Assembly: GCF_003315795.1 (NCBI RefSeq)
Contig: NZ_QMEY01000006.1
Location: 248,001-312,000, forward strand
Direction: 5' to 3'
DNA from: Spongiactinospora rosea
GTDB lineage: Bacteria > Actinomycetota > Actinomycetes > Streptosporangiales > Streptosporangiaceae
DNA length: 64,000 nucleotides
Shown here: piece by piece, positions 12,101 to 19,818 of the stretch
How positions within the stretch are numbered: the first letter of the stretch is position 1
Layout of the letters: every line of letters starts with the position of its first letter
Position numbers and translations under genes: made by a program
Notes under the pieces: generated by a model
What the model was told of the DNA's origin: nothing
Seen by the model: the letters and a program-made list of their open reading frames with translations, nothing else
Database searches by the model: none

Positions 12101-12620
12101 CGATCACGGCGGCCTTCACCTGCAGGAGGTCCTGGGAGGTCTCGATGATCAAGGCGTCCGCGCCGCCCGCGATCAGCCCTGCGGCGTTGTCGCGGTAGGC
12201 GTCGCGCAGCGAGGCGAACGGCGCGTGCCCGAGGGTGGGCAGCTTGGTGCCCGGGCCCATCGAGCCGAGCACGAACCTGGGCCGCTCGTCGGTGCTCCAG
12301 GCGTCGGCCCGCTCGCGGGCCAGCCGCGCGCCGGCCTCGGCCAGCTCGAAGACCCGCTCGGCGATGCCGTACTCGCCGAGCGCCGCGAGGTTGGTGCCGA
12401 AGGTGTTGGTCTCCACGCAGTCCACGCCCACCTCGAAGTAGGCGTCGTGCACCGACCGCACGATGTCCGGCCGGGTGACGTTGAGGACCTCGTTGCAGCC
12501 CTCGTGGCCTTCGAAGTCGTCCAGTGTCACGTCATGGGCCTGAAGCATCGTGCCCATCGCCCCGTCGGCCACCACGACGCGCTCGGACATGACTGCACGC
12601 AAGGACGGTCGGCTTGTCAT
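9156..12620 (-). CDS. metH: Cobalamin-dependent methionine synthase
   Basis: Transfers a methyl group from methyltetrahydrofolate through cobalamin to homocysteine, giving methionine. The 1154 residues hold all four modules. The homocysteine domain (about 10-305) has zinc ligands Cys225 and Cys291-Cys292. The pterin domain (about 335-600) begins GERTNANGSK. The B12 cap and Rossmann domain (about 625-870) carry the axial ligand in GDVHDIG (His735). The C-terminal reactivation domain binds S-adenosylmethionine (RGCRYSFGYPACPN near 1094). I chose ATG 12620 because the homology begins there. A TAAGCT hexamer seven bases before it and the lack of a ribosome-binding site suggest a leaderless transcript. 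I see no cobalamin riboswitch in the short upstream gap. Confidence 0.98.
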   Translation of the reverse strand: MTSRPSLRAVMSERVVVADGAMGTMLQAHDVTLDDFEGHEGCNEVLNVTRPDIVRSVHDAYFEVGVDCVETNTFGTNLAALGEYGIAERVFELAEAGARLARERADAWSTDERPRFVLGSMGPGTKLPTLGHAPFASLRDAYRDNAAGLIAGGADALIIETSQDLLQVKAAVIGARRAIADAGRDVPIIAQVTIETNGAMLLGSEIGAALTAIEPLGVDVIGLNCATGPAEMSEHLRYLSRHSRLALSCMPNAGLPQLTSDGARYPLSPSELADAHGAFTRDYGLSLVGGCCGTTPEHLRQVVERVRGAEIAERRPRPEPGAASLYQHVPFRQDTSYLAIGERTNANGSKAFREAMLAERWDDCVEMAREQARDGAHMLDLCIDYVGRDGVADMKELAFRFATASTLPIVLDSTEPAVLEAGLELIGGRATINSVNYEDGDGPDSRFQRVMRLVREHGTAVVALTIDEEGQARTAEWKVRVATRLIESLTREWGMHVEDIIVDCLTFPIATGQEETRRDGLETIEAIAELKRRYPGVQTTLGVSNVSFGLNPAARIVLNSVFLNECVNAGLDSAIVHASKILPMARIPDDQRQAALDLVYDRRREGYDPLAHFMELFEGVDVAALRAGKAAELAGLPLWERLKRRVVDGERKGLETDLDEALAQRPALEIINDVLLDGMKTVGELFGSGQMQLPFVLQSAEVMKTAVAYLEPHMEKLDGGGKGRIVLATVKGDVHDIGKNLVDIILSNNGYEVVNLGIKQPVTAILEAAEDKSADVIGMSGLLVKSTVVMKENLEEMNSRGISTRFPVLLGGAALTRAYVEQDLADVFQGEVRYARDAFEGLRLMDAFMAIKRGEDGARLPELRARRVKTGAALDRTPEEELPARSDVAADNPVPTPPFSGDRVVKGISLGEYAAFLDERATFMGQWGLKPARGGSGPSYEELVETEGRPRLRMWLDRLQTEGLLEAAVAYGYFPCVSEGDNLIILDDAGNERTRFTFPRQRRDRHLCLSDFFRSRESGETDVIAFQVVTMGNRISEATAELFAKDAYRDYLELHGLSVQLTEALAEYWHARVRSELGIGGQESLDDMLKVNIRGCRYSFGYPACPNLEDQVQVMELLDPARIGVNLSEEFQLHPEQATSALVVHHPEAKYFNV

Positions 12621-12793
12621 GGGCTCAAGCTTAATGCGATCCCCTGGAGGATCGGTCGTGGGAGGCGCACTCCTACGGTGGTCCCACGGTACCGGCGGCG
12701 CTCGCCGAACGCTCACGGTACTCCCGGCCGTATGGCACCAAGGGGCCCCTCAACGCATAGGCTTAGCCCAGTACAGCGGAGAGGAGGCGGCGC

Positions 12794-13648
12794 GTGATCG
12801 AGCTCGAAGGGCTCCCCGAGCTCGTCGATCCGGTGCTGATCGCCGCGTTCGAGGGGTGGAACGACGCCGGTGAGGCATCCAGCGGCGCGCTCGGCCATCT
12901 GGAGCGGGCGTGGAAGGCCACCCCACTGGTCGCGCTCGACCCGGAGGACTACTACGACTTCCAGGTCACCCGGCCGATCGTCGAGCTCACCGACGGCCAG
13001 AGCCGCTCCATCACCTGGCCCACCACGCGCCTTTCGGTGGCCAGGCCGCCCGGCGTCGAGCGCGACGTCGTGCTGCTGCGCGGCATCGAGCCGAACATGC
13101 GGTGGCGGTCCTTCTGCGAGGAGATCGTGCTGCTGTGCCAGGAGCTGGGCGTCGAGCTGGCGGTGATCCTGGGCGCGCTGCTCAACGACTCCCCCCACAC
13201 GCGTCCGGTGCCGATCGTGGGCGCGGCGACCGATCCCGGGCTGGCCCGGCAGATCCATCTGGAGCTGACCCGCTACGAGGGCCCCACCGGCATCGTCGGA
13301 GTCCTGCAGCAGGCGCTCGGCACGGCCGGCCTGCGCGCGGTCTCGCTATGGGCCTCGGTCCCCCACTACGTCGCCCAGCCGCCCAACCCCAAGGCCACGC
13401 TGGCGCTGCTGCGCCGGGCCGAGGACCTGCTCGACATCCCCATGCCGCTCGGCGACCTGCCGGAGGAGGCGCGGGCCTGGGAGCACGGCGTCGATGAGCT
13501 GGCCTCCCAGGACAGCGAGGTCGCCGAATACGTCAGGGAGCTCGAGGAGCGCAAGGACGCCGCCGATCTGCCCGAGGCCAGCGGCGACGCCATCGCCGCC
13601 GAGTTCGAGCGCTATCTGCGGCGGCGCGACCACGGCGGCGAGGGCTGA
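12794..13648 (+). CDS. PAC2-family protein (proteasome assembly chaperone 2 fold)
   Basis: Cytosolic protein of 284 residues, named after a eukaryotic proteasome assembly chaperone; its bacterial role is unproven. The family start is seen in LVDPVLIAAFEGWNDAGEAS, followed by the typical WRSFCEEIVLLCQELG and LWASVPHYVAQPPNPKATLALL stretches. The C-terminal third is a charged helical tail (EYVRELEERKD). The GTG start at 12794 has a strong AGGAGG site eight bases upstream. It runs divergently from metH and is followed, after 95 bases, by peptide deformylase. Actinomycetes have a 20S proteasome, so a link to protein turnover is possible but inferred. Confidence 0.9.
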   Translation: MIELEGLPELVDPVLIAAFEGWNDAGEASSGALGHLERAWKATPLVALDPEDYYDFQVTRPIVELTDGQSRSITWPTTRLSVARPPGVERDVVLLRGIEPNMRWRSFCEEIVLLCQELGVELAVILGALLNDSPHTRPVPIVGAATDPGLARQIHLELTRYEGPTGIVGVLQQALGTAGLRAVSLWASVPHYVAQPPNPKATLALLRRAEDLLDIPMPLGDLPEEARAWEHGVDELASQDSEVAEYVRELEERKDAADLPEASGDAIAAEFERYLRRRDHGGEG

Positions 13649-13743
13649 CCGGCTCCCCGCGGCGCGGTTGGGGCACGCCGGGCGTGGGGACGAACGATGA
13701 CGGCAACCGGACGCCCGTCAGTCATCGCCGCGGGGAGACGCGA

Positions 13744-14220
13744 ATGACCCTCCAGCAGATCCGCCTGTTCGGCGATCCCGTGCTCCGGCGTACGGCCGAG
13801 CCGGTCACCGCCTTCGACCGCGAACTGCGCACGCTCGTCAAGCAGCTCACCACCACCATGCGCGCGGGGTCCGGGCGGGCGGGCCTGGCCGCGCCGCAGA
13901 TCGGGATCTCCGCGCGGGTGGTCGTCTACGACTACGACGGCAAGTCCGGCCACATCGTCAACCCGCGCCTGGAGCCGTCCGCGCGCAGGGTCGTCGCCGA
14001 CGAGGCGTGCCTGTCCGCGCCCGGCCAGTGGTGGCCCCTGGAGCGCGCCTACGCGGTGACCGCCAGGGGCCGCGACATGTACGGCAAGCCGGTCACCGTG
14101 CGGGCGCTCGGCGTGCTCGCCAGAGTGCTCCAGCACGAGACCGACCACCTCGACGGCGTGCTGTTCATCGACCACCTGCCCGCCGAGGAGCGCGAGCGGT
14201 TCGAGGCCGCCGGCTCCTGA
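13744..14220 (+). CDS. def: Peptide deformylase (variant motif 2)
   Basis: Removes the formyl group from the N-terminal methionine of new proteins; metal-dependent cytosolic enzyme of 158 residues, short for the family. Motif 1 is GLAAPQIG (47-54). Motif 3 is HETDHLDG with metal ligands His131 and His135 and catalytic Glu132. Motif 2 reads EACLSAPG instead of the usual EGCLSVPG, but ligand Cys89 is kept. ATG 13744 gives the canonical N-terminus (IRLFGDPVLRR). These substitutions suggest a second, divergent deformylase of the kind many actinomycetes carry. Its stop abuts the stop of mshC with no bases between. Confidence 0.93.
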   Translation: MTLQQIRLFGDPVLRRTAEPVTAFDRELRTLVKQLTTTMRAGSGRAGLAAPQIGISARVVVYDYDGKSGHIVNPRLEPSARRVVADEACLSAPGQWWPLERAYAVTARGRDMYGKPVTVRALGVLARVLQHETDHLDGVLFIDHLPAEERERFEAAGS

Positions 14221-15444
14221 TCAGAGCGCGACCCCGAGCAGGGTGTCGGCGATCTCGCGGACCAGCCCCGGGGCCCGCCCGTCCGTACCGCCGCCCGCCG
14301 GCGCCTCCCGCGCCCAGGAGTCGATCGCGGCCAGCGCCCCGGGGGCGTCCAGGTCGTCGGCCAGCCGGGCGCGGACCTCGGCCAGCACGGGCTCGGCGGC
14401 GGGGCCCGCGGGCAGCGCCACGGCCCGGCGCCAGCGCTCCAGCCGCTCCTGCGCATCGGCGAGCTGCCCGCCGGTCCACTCCCAGTCGGCGCGGTAGTGC
14501 CGGGCCAGCAGGGCCAGCCTGATCGCCATCGGGTCGGTCTCCCGCCGGAGCGCGGAGACGAACACCAGGTTGCCCTTGGACTTGGACATCTTCTCGCCGT
14601 CCAGGGCGACCATTCCCGCGTGGACGTACGCCTTGGCGAACGGCCACTCGCCGGTCGCCACGTGCCCCTCGGAGGCGCCCATCTCGTGGTGCGGGAAGAT
14701 CAGGTCGGACCCGCCGCCCGCCACGTCGAAGCCGGGGCCGAGATCGGCCAGGGCGATCGCGGTGCACTCGATGTGCCAGCCCGGCCTGCCCCGGCCGAAC
14801 GGGGAGTCCCAGCCGGGCTCTCCCGGCCGCTCGGCCCGCCACAGCGCCCAGTCCAGCGGGTTGTGCTTGCCCGGCCGCTCCGGGTCGCCGCCGCGCTCGC
14901 CGAACAGCGCGAGCATCCGCTCCTCGGAGTAGCCGGAGACCGCGCCGAACTTGGGGGCGGCGCCCGCGTTGAAGTAGACGTCGCCGTCGAGCTCGTACGT
15001 CGCGCCCTTGTCGCGCAGCCGCTCGATCAGCTCGGCGACCTCGCCGATCACCTCGGTGACCGCGACGTAGCGGCTGGGCGGCAGGATGCGCAGGGCCTCC
15101 ATGTCGGCGCGGAACAGGTCGATCTCCCTGGCCGCGAGCTCCTGCCAGTCCTGGCCGTCCCGCTCGGCCCGCTCCAGCAGCGGATCGTCCACGTCGGTGA
15201 TGTTCTCGGTGAAGCTCACCTCGTGGCCGGCGTCCCGCCATACCCGGTTCAGCAGGTCGAAGGCCAGGTAGGTGTTGGCGTGGCCCAGGTGGGTGGCATC
15301 GTAGGGGGTGATGCCGCAGACGTACATCCGGGCGGTGGGGCCGGGCCGGGTCGGGCGGACCTCGCCCGCCGCGGTGTCGTACAGGCGCGGGACCTCGCCT
15401 TGGCCGGGGAGCCGGGAGACCTTGGGAGCAGACCACGATCGCAT
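14221..15444 (-). CDS. mshC: Cysteine:glucosaminyl-inositol ligase, mycothiol biosynthesis
   Basis: ATP-dependent ligation of cysteine to glucosaminyl-myo-inositol, the third step of mycothiol synthesis. The 407 residues have a class I cysteinyl-tRNA synthetase fold. The zinc-site Cys is in [19 protein letters not shown], which also holds the HIGH-type signature. The [11 protein letters not shown] segment is typical of MshC, and the KMSKS loop is [10 protein letters not shown]. It lacks the long anticodon-binding tail of a true CysRS, as MshC does. It is last in a run of minus-strand genes that also holds three actinobacterial conserved unknowns. It marks the organism as a mycothiol producer. 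Confidence 0.96.
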   Translation of the reverse strand: MRSWSAPKVSRLPGQGEVPRLYDTAAGEVRPTRPGPTARMYVCGITPYDATHLGHANTYLAFDLLNRVWRDAGHEVSFTENITDVDDPLLERAERDGQDWQELAAREIDLFRADMEALRILPPSRYVAVTEVIGEVAELIERLRDKGATYELDGDVYFNAGAAPKFGAVSGYSEERMLALFGERGGDPERPGKHNPLDWALWRAERPGEPGWDSPFGRGRPGWHIECTAIALADLGPGFDVAGGGSDLIFPHHEMGASEGHVATGEWPFAKAYVHAGMVALDGEKMSKSKGNLVFVSALRRETDPMAIRLALLARHYRADWEWTGGQLADAQERLERWRRAVALPAGPAAEPVLAEVRARLADDLDAPGALAAIDSWAREAPAGGGTDGRAPGLVREIADTLLGVAL

Positions 15445-15508
15445 GCCCTGAGCCTACTTGTGCGTAATCCGCGCATGGGCACCGCCACCTGGGATGGAGG
15501 GGCGGCGT

Positions 15509-16252
15509 TCAGGGCGCGGGCAGGACCCGGCGGAAGGCGGCGGGGTCGGCGGGGCGGGCGGAGAAGTCGTAGCGCACGCCGTCGCGGGCCAGCGCGAGCA
15601 GCGTGACCGACGAGGAGCCCCAGACCTGCCCGCCGGGCAGCCTCCTGCACACGATCAGCGCGCGCTCGTCGGCCGTGGGCAGGCCGTCGCCCGAGGCCAG
15701 GTCCAGCCAGGGGCCCCAGTAGGCGTCCGGGGCGCCGGCGCCCGCGCGGCCGGGGCGCGGCAGGGCGGCGAACCGGGGGCGGAAGTGGGCCACCCGCGGG
15801 TTGTCCGTGCCCTGTTCCCAGCCGCTGTTCACGATCATGTGGGTGCCGGGCGGGAGCTTGTCGGCGGTCAGCCGGCCGCCGTCCCAGTGCCACATCCGGA
15901 CCTCAGAGCGCTCGGCGAGCACCAGGTGGAACGGGTCGTACCTGGACAGATCGACGTCGGGCAGGTCGCCGCGGCGCAGGGCGAGCAGCGGCAGGTCGCC
16001 GCGGGAGCGCCGGATGTCATCGCGCGCGAGGACGCCGCGGCCGTTCAGCAACGCCGCCGCCCGGACCCCCACCGGATCGACCGCCAGCCAGGTGCCGCCC
16101 GCCCGCAGATCGCGCCCGCCGAGCACGCCGGGGTGATCGGGCCAGTGCTCGCCCGGTGGTGTCCAGGGGCGGCCCTTCAGCTCGTCCCTGACACCGGCCA
16201 GGATCACCGGCGCCTCCTCCTCCGGCGCGAAGCCGACGACCACCGTGCACAT
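15509..16252 (-). CDS. NRDE/TANGO2-family protein
   Basis: 247 residues. The N-terminus MCTVVVGF places a Cys at position 2, as in NRDE (Ser/Thr-rich TANGO2-like) proteins. The family motif appears here as VILAGVRDEL, followed by GTWLAVDPVGVRAAALLNGRG, close to the TWLG-N-RG pattern. The family may use an N-terminal nucleophile fold, but no reaction is established. It lies 64 bases upstream of mshC on the same strand and probably shares its transcript. Human TANGO2 is tied to heme and acyl-CoA handling, which cannot be carried over here without data. Confidence 0.85.
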   Translation of the reverse strand: MCTVVVGFAPEEEAPVILAGVRDELKGRPWTPPGEHWPDHPGVLGGRDLRAGGTWLAVDPVGVRAAALLNGRGVLARDDIRRSRGDLPLLALRRGDLPDVDLSRYDPFHLVLAERSEVRMWHWDGGRLTADKLPPGTHMIVNSGWEQGTDNPRVAHFRPRFAALPRPGRAGAGAPDAYWGPWLDLASGDGLPTADERALIVCRRLPGGQVWGSSSVTLLALARDGVRYDFSARPADPAAFRRVLPAP

Positions 16253-16324
16253 CCGCGTCCGCCTTCCCTCCCGCGCGTCCTGTGCAGGCTACGCCGCCGG
16301 GATCGGGGGCGGCGCGGGCGGGGG

Positions 16325-17080
16325 TCAGATCGGCGGCCAGGGGATGGCGGGCCAGTCCTCGGAGGGGTTGGGGTGCAGGCCGCTCTCGATGAGGCGGGTC
16401 ACCCTGGCCTGGGTGGCGGCCAGCTCGGGCAGGGTCAGCAGCTCGCGCAGCCGGCGGCCGAGCCTGCCGTTCTCCAGCTCGCGGTGCAGCCGGCCGAGCA
16501 CGTTGACCGCCTCGCGGGGAAGCTGCTTGCCGCGCCACTGCCACAGCACCGTGCGCAGTTTGTCCTCGTGGGAGAAGCAGACGCCGTGATCGACGCCGTA
16601 GACGTGGCCGTCGGCCAGCGGCAGCAGGTGGCCGCCCTTGCGGTCGGCGTTGTTGACGACGGCGTCGAACACCGCCATCCGGCGCAGCCCGGGGTGCCTG
16701 CTGCGGATCAGCGCGATGAGGTCGACCTGGTCGTCGGCGTCGATCCAGAGCTGGCACATGCCGGGGCCGAACGGCCCGTCGCGGTAGACGGTGGGCGGCA
16801 CGATCCGCCACCCGGTGATCTTGGAGACCTCGAAGGCGGCCACCTCACGGGCGGCGAGCGTGCCGTCCGGGAAGTCCCACAGCGGGCGCTCGCCGCGTAC
16901 CGGCTTGTAGACGCAGGCGGCGCTGAGGTCGCCCAGGCGCACCGTGCAGTAGAGCGTCATGTTGCTGGCCTCGACCAGCCGGCCCGCCACCTCCAGCCGG
17001 CCCTCGCGGAGCAGTCGCAGCGCCGTCTCGTCGTCCAGCACCGGCTGCGCTCTCAAGGCGGACTCGCCCTCGGCCGTCAT
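16325..17080 (-). CDS. SCO1664-family protein (kinase-like fold, unknown function)
   Basis: 251 residues, a conserved actinobacterial protein found near mshC. It has a Lys in CVYKPVRGERPLWDFP, an Asn-Asp-type site in VFDAVVNNADRKGGHLLP and a downstream YGVDHGVCF. This layout resembles a PI3/PI4-kinase or HipA-like phosphotransferase active site, with invariant Lys, N-D-R motif and metal-binding Asp. The substrate is unknown. ATG 17080 has a GGAGGAGAGG site and matches the family start; an upstream extension has no homology. It is co-directional with DUF3090 and phosphomutase-like genes, a partnership I recognise from other mycothiol-making actinobacteria. Confidence 0.85.
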   Translation of the reverse strand: MTAEGESALRAQPVLDDETALRLLREGRLEVAGRLVEASNMTLYCTVRLGDLSAACVYKPVRGERPLWDFPDGTLAAREVAAFEVSKITGWRIVPPTVYRDGPFGPGMCQLWIDADDQVDLIALIRSRHPGLRRMAVFDAVVNNADRKGGHLLPLADGHVYGVDHGVCFSHEDKLRTVLWQWRGKQLPREAVNVLGRLHRELENGRLGRRLRELLTLPELAATQARVTRLIESGLHPNPSEDWPAIPWPPI

Positions 17081-17186
17081 GACCTCTCCTCCGCCCGCGC
17101 CGCGCGTGCGCGGCGATCCCCCCGAACACGTGATCCTCCCGGCACACGGAGCCCATAGCGCACGCGGGCACCGATGGATCTCTCGC

Positions 17187-17738
17187 TCACGCACCCCCCT
17201 GAAGGCTGCCCCGATGACCGTTGAGACGGACACAGACGTGACCGTCCGCGTCGAGCGGGCGGCCGCACAGCGGACACGGCGGCCGGCCCGCGGCGACGAC
17301 CGCGAGCGCGCGCTTGGTGAAGGCCCTCGCGACGCCGGCGCTGACGCGCACGCGCAGCACCGCCGGCTCCGTGGGGTCGAGATCCTCCTCGTCGGTGATC
17401 TCCTGCGCCTCGATCACCACCTGGCCCGTGTCCTCGTCCCAGGCCAGGGCCATGGTGCCCACCCGGAAGTCCTCGCTGATGGGCAGGTCGAGAGGCGCGT
17501 TGTCGGTCAGGTCGGCCGGTGCCATGGCGGGGACCCGGGAGGCGCCGCCGCTCATCCGCAGCACCTCGTCGAGCAACTCGTCGAGGCGGTCGGCGAGCGC
17601 GGCGACCTGGAACTTCTCCAGGGCGACCGTCGTCAGCCGCCCGGCCTCGCGGGCCTGGAGGTAGAAGGCGCGTGCCCCCGGCTGCCCCACGGCACCGGCC
17701 ACGAACCTCTCCGGCGAGTCGTAGTCGAAGACCGGCAT
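17187..17738 (-). CDS. DUF3090-family protein
   Basis: 183 residues, conserved actinobacterial family of unknown role. The start MPVFDYDSPERFVAGAVGQP is typical. A beta-rich centre has VGTMALAWDEDTGQVVIE, and a C-terminal zinc-knuckle-like stretch CPLCGRPLDADGHVC provides three Cys and one His. The stop of the phosphomutase-like gene lies nine bases before its start, so they are cotranscribed. Together with the SCO1664-like protein it forms a three-gene set seen beside mshC in other actinomycetes. The function may be a metabolite repair or modification linked to mycothiol, which is inference only. Confidence 0.88.
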   Translation of the reverse strand: MPVFDYDSPERFVAGAVGQPGARAFYLQAREAGRLTTVALEKFQVAALADRLDELLDEVLRMSGGASRVPAMAPADLTDNAPLDLPISEDFRVGTMALAWDEDTGQVVIEAQEITDEEDLDPTEPAVLRVRVSAGVARAFTKRALAVVAAGRPPCPLCGRPLDADGHVCVRLNGHRGSLQGGA

Positions 17739-17747
17739 AGCCCGACC

Positions 17748-18449
17748 TTACGTGCTTCCGGCGCCGCCGCCGACAGCGGCGTCGCTCCCGGTGGGGTTTT
17801 CTCCCCCGTCTTTGTGCTCTGCGGCGGGCGGCGGGCGCAGGCCGGCCACGTCGCCCCCGATGTCGTTGAGTCTGAGCACGAAGGGCCGCAGCGGGGTGTA
17901 GCGGATCGCGGTCACCGAGGCCGGATCTGCGATGATCCGCTGGAACTGGTCGAGATGGAGCCCCAGGGCGTCGGCGACGATGGCTTTGATCACGTCGCCG
18001 TGGCTGCACACCAGATATACGCCTTCAGCACCAAGCCGGGCATTCCACTCGCGCACCGCGGTGATCGCGCGATGCTGCACGGCGGTGAGGGATTCTCCCC
18101 CGGGGAACGTCACCGCGCTCGGGTGGGACTGCACGACCGGCCAGAGGGGGTCCGCGGCCAGCTCCTTCAGCGGCCTGCCGGTCCACTCGCCATAACGGCA
18201 CTCCCCGAAGCGCTCGTCGGTCTCCACGCGGATCCCCGCACGGCCCGCCGCCACGGCCTGGGCGGTCTCCTGGCAGCGCTCCAGCGGGCTGCTGACGATC
18301 GCGTCGAGGTCGAGCCCGGCCAGTCGTTCGCCGAGCGCCTTGGCCTGTGCCGCGCCCGCCTCGCTCAGATGGACCCCCGGGGTCCAGCCCGCGAGGACCG
18401 GGCCGGTGAGCTCGGTCAGCCCGTGCCGGGCCAGCAACAGCGTCGTCAC
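17748..18449 (-). CDS. Histidine phosphatase, MSMEG_4193-like
   Basis: Phosphoglycerate-mutase-fold phosphatase of 233 residues. The catalytic RHG motif is LLLARHGLTE at the start, followed by SSPLERCQETA, the Glu/Arg pair in RFGECRYGEW and the second catalytic His in YLVCSHGDVIK. I chose GTG 18449, which gives the usual VTTLLLARHG start; an in-frame ATG at 18479 with a GAGGG site is the alternative. The C-terminal 35 residues are Gly/Ala-rich and disordered. It heads the conserved three-gene set upstream of mshC. Its natural substrate is unknown. Confidence 0.87.
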   Translation of the reverse strand: MTTLLLARHGLTELTGPVLAGWTPGVHLSEAGAAQAKALGERLAGLDLDAIVSSPLERCQETAQAVAAGRAGIRVETDERFGECRYGEWTGRPLKELAADPLWPVVQSHPSAVTFPGGESLTAVQHRAITAVREWNARLGAEGVYLVCSHGDVIKAIVADALGLHLDQFQRIIADPASVTAIRYTPLRPFVLRLNDIGGDVAGLRPPPAAEHKDGGENPTGSDAAVGGGAGST

Positions 18450-18642
18450 GCCGTCCAGCCTAGGTCGTGTCACCCCCATCCGGGCACCCTCGCCCCAGAA
18501 CGGCCCTCGACCGTCGCGTGCTATGGGGGCCGGGACGCGGAAAAGGGGCATCGGCCTTCGCGACATCGGCCTCGCCGAGGCCCATACCAGGGCATGAGGC
18601 TCTACCACGCGGATGGGCCGCTGACGGTAATCTGGCCTGATC

Positions 18643-19587
18643 ATGGAGCAGCGCTATGTCGGGCGGAGCGGGCTTTCGGTCTCGCGTCTCGGCCTCGGCA
18701 CGATGACGTGGGGACGCGACACCGGCCCGGAGGAGGCGGCGGCGCAGCTTCGCACGTTCGCCGAGGCCGGGGGCACGCTCGTCGACACCGCCGACGTCTA
18801 CTCCGGGGGCGACTCCGAACGACTGCTCGGCAGGCTGCTGCGCGACGTCGTCCCGCGCTCCGAGGTGGTCATCGCCACCAAGGCGGTGCTCACGCCCGAC
18901 GGCGGGCGGCCCTGCGACGCGTCCCGGCGGCACCTGCTGACGGCGGTGGACTCCTCGCTGGCCCGGCTGGGCGTCGATGACGTGGAGCTGTGGCAGTTGC
19001 ACGCGTTCGACCCCGAGGTGCCGCTGGACGAGACGCTGGCCGCCGTGGACGCCATCGTGTCCTCCGGGCGGGCGGCCTACGCGGGGGTGTGCAACTACGC
19101 GGGGTGGCAGGTCGCCGCGGCGGGCGTCGCCCAGCGCGCCACGCCGGGGCACGCCCCGGTCGTGGCGGTCCAGGCCGAATACTCGCTGCTCGCCAGAGAC
19201 GCCGAGCGCGAACTGCTGCCCGCGGCCGAGTTCGTCGGCGCGGGCGTACTGGCCTGGTCTCCGCTCGGGCGCGGGGTGCTGACCGGCAAGTACCGCACCG
19301 GCATCCCGGCCGACTCGCGGGCGGCGACCCCGCATTTCGCGGAGTTCGTCCGTCCCTATCTGGACGAGCGGTCCCGCCGCGTGGTGGAGTCTGTCACGAC
19401 CGCGGCGGAAGGTCTCGGCGTCTCGCCCTTGGCGGTGGCGCTTTCCTGGGTGCGCGACCAGCCCGGAGTCGCCTCGGCCATCGTCGGCGCACGTACCGAC
19501 GCGCAGCTCACCGGTGTGCTGGAGGCGGAGGAACTGGTTTTGCCCAGGGAGATCAGGGAAGCCCTTGACGACGTCTCCGCGGACTGA
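18643..19587 (+). CDS. Aldo/keto reductase
   Basis: NADPH-dependent oxidoreductase with a TIM-barrel fold, 314 residues. The catalytic Asp and Tyr are in LVDTADVYSGG, the Lys in VIATKAVL and the His position in LWQLHAFD. NADPH-binding segments near the C-terminus read AWSPLGRGVLTGKY and SAIVGARTDAQL. It resembles the large YhdN/voltage-gated potassium channel beta-like branch; the substrate cannot be assigned. A TAATCT hexamer ends nine bases before the ATG and no ribosome-binding site is visible, so the message may be leaderless. It runs divergently from the mshC cluster. Confidence 0.92.
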   Translation: MEQRYVGRSGLSVSRLGLGTMTWGRDTGPEEAAAQLRTFAEAGGTLVDTADVYSGGDSERLLGRLLRDVVPRSEVVIATKAVLTPDGGRPCDASRRHLLTAVDSSLARLGVDDVELWQLHAFDPEVPLDETLAAVDAIVSSGRAAYAGVCNYAGWQVAAAGVAQRATPGHAPVVAVQAEYSLLARDAERELLPAAEFVGAGVLAWSPLGRGVLTGKYRTGIPADSRAATPHFAEFVRPYLDERSRRVVESVTTAAEGLGVSPLAVALSWVRDQPGVASAIVGARTDAQLTGVLEAEELVLPREIREALDDVSAD

Positions 19588-19818
19588 GATGCGCATGTTC
19601 ACGCCCGAGCCCCGGCGGGATACGAGAGCGGACCTCACGTATCACTAGTCGATACCGAATCGCAACTTTCTGCTGAAAATTCGGGCGAGTTCACAAAACT
19701 GTCAACCGGGTGACTGAGGGGTAACCCACGGATGGCTGCCATAGCGGGCGCGGAGCGACGACCTGGACATCAGCGGGCGCGCGCCGCGCGGCATGGCGTG
19801 AGGCGGAGGGGAAGTTCC

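Noticed and set aside
12621..12793. Cobalamin riboswitch upstream of metH
   Set aside because: The gap is only 173 bases, shared with a divergent gene, and I see no B12-box-like conserved element.
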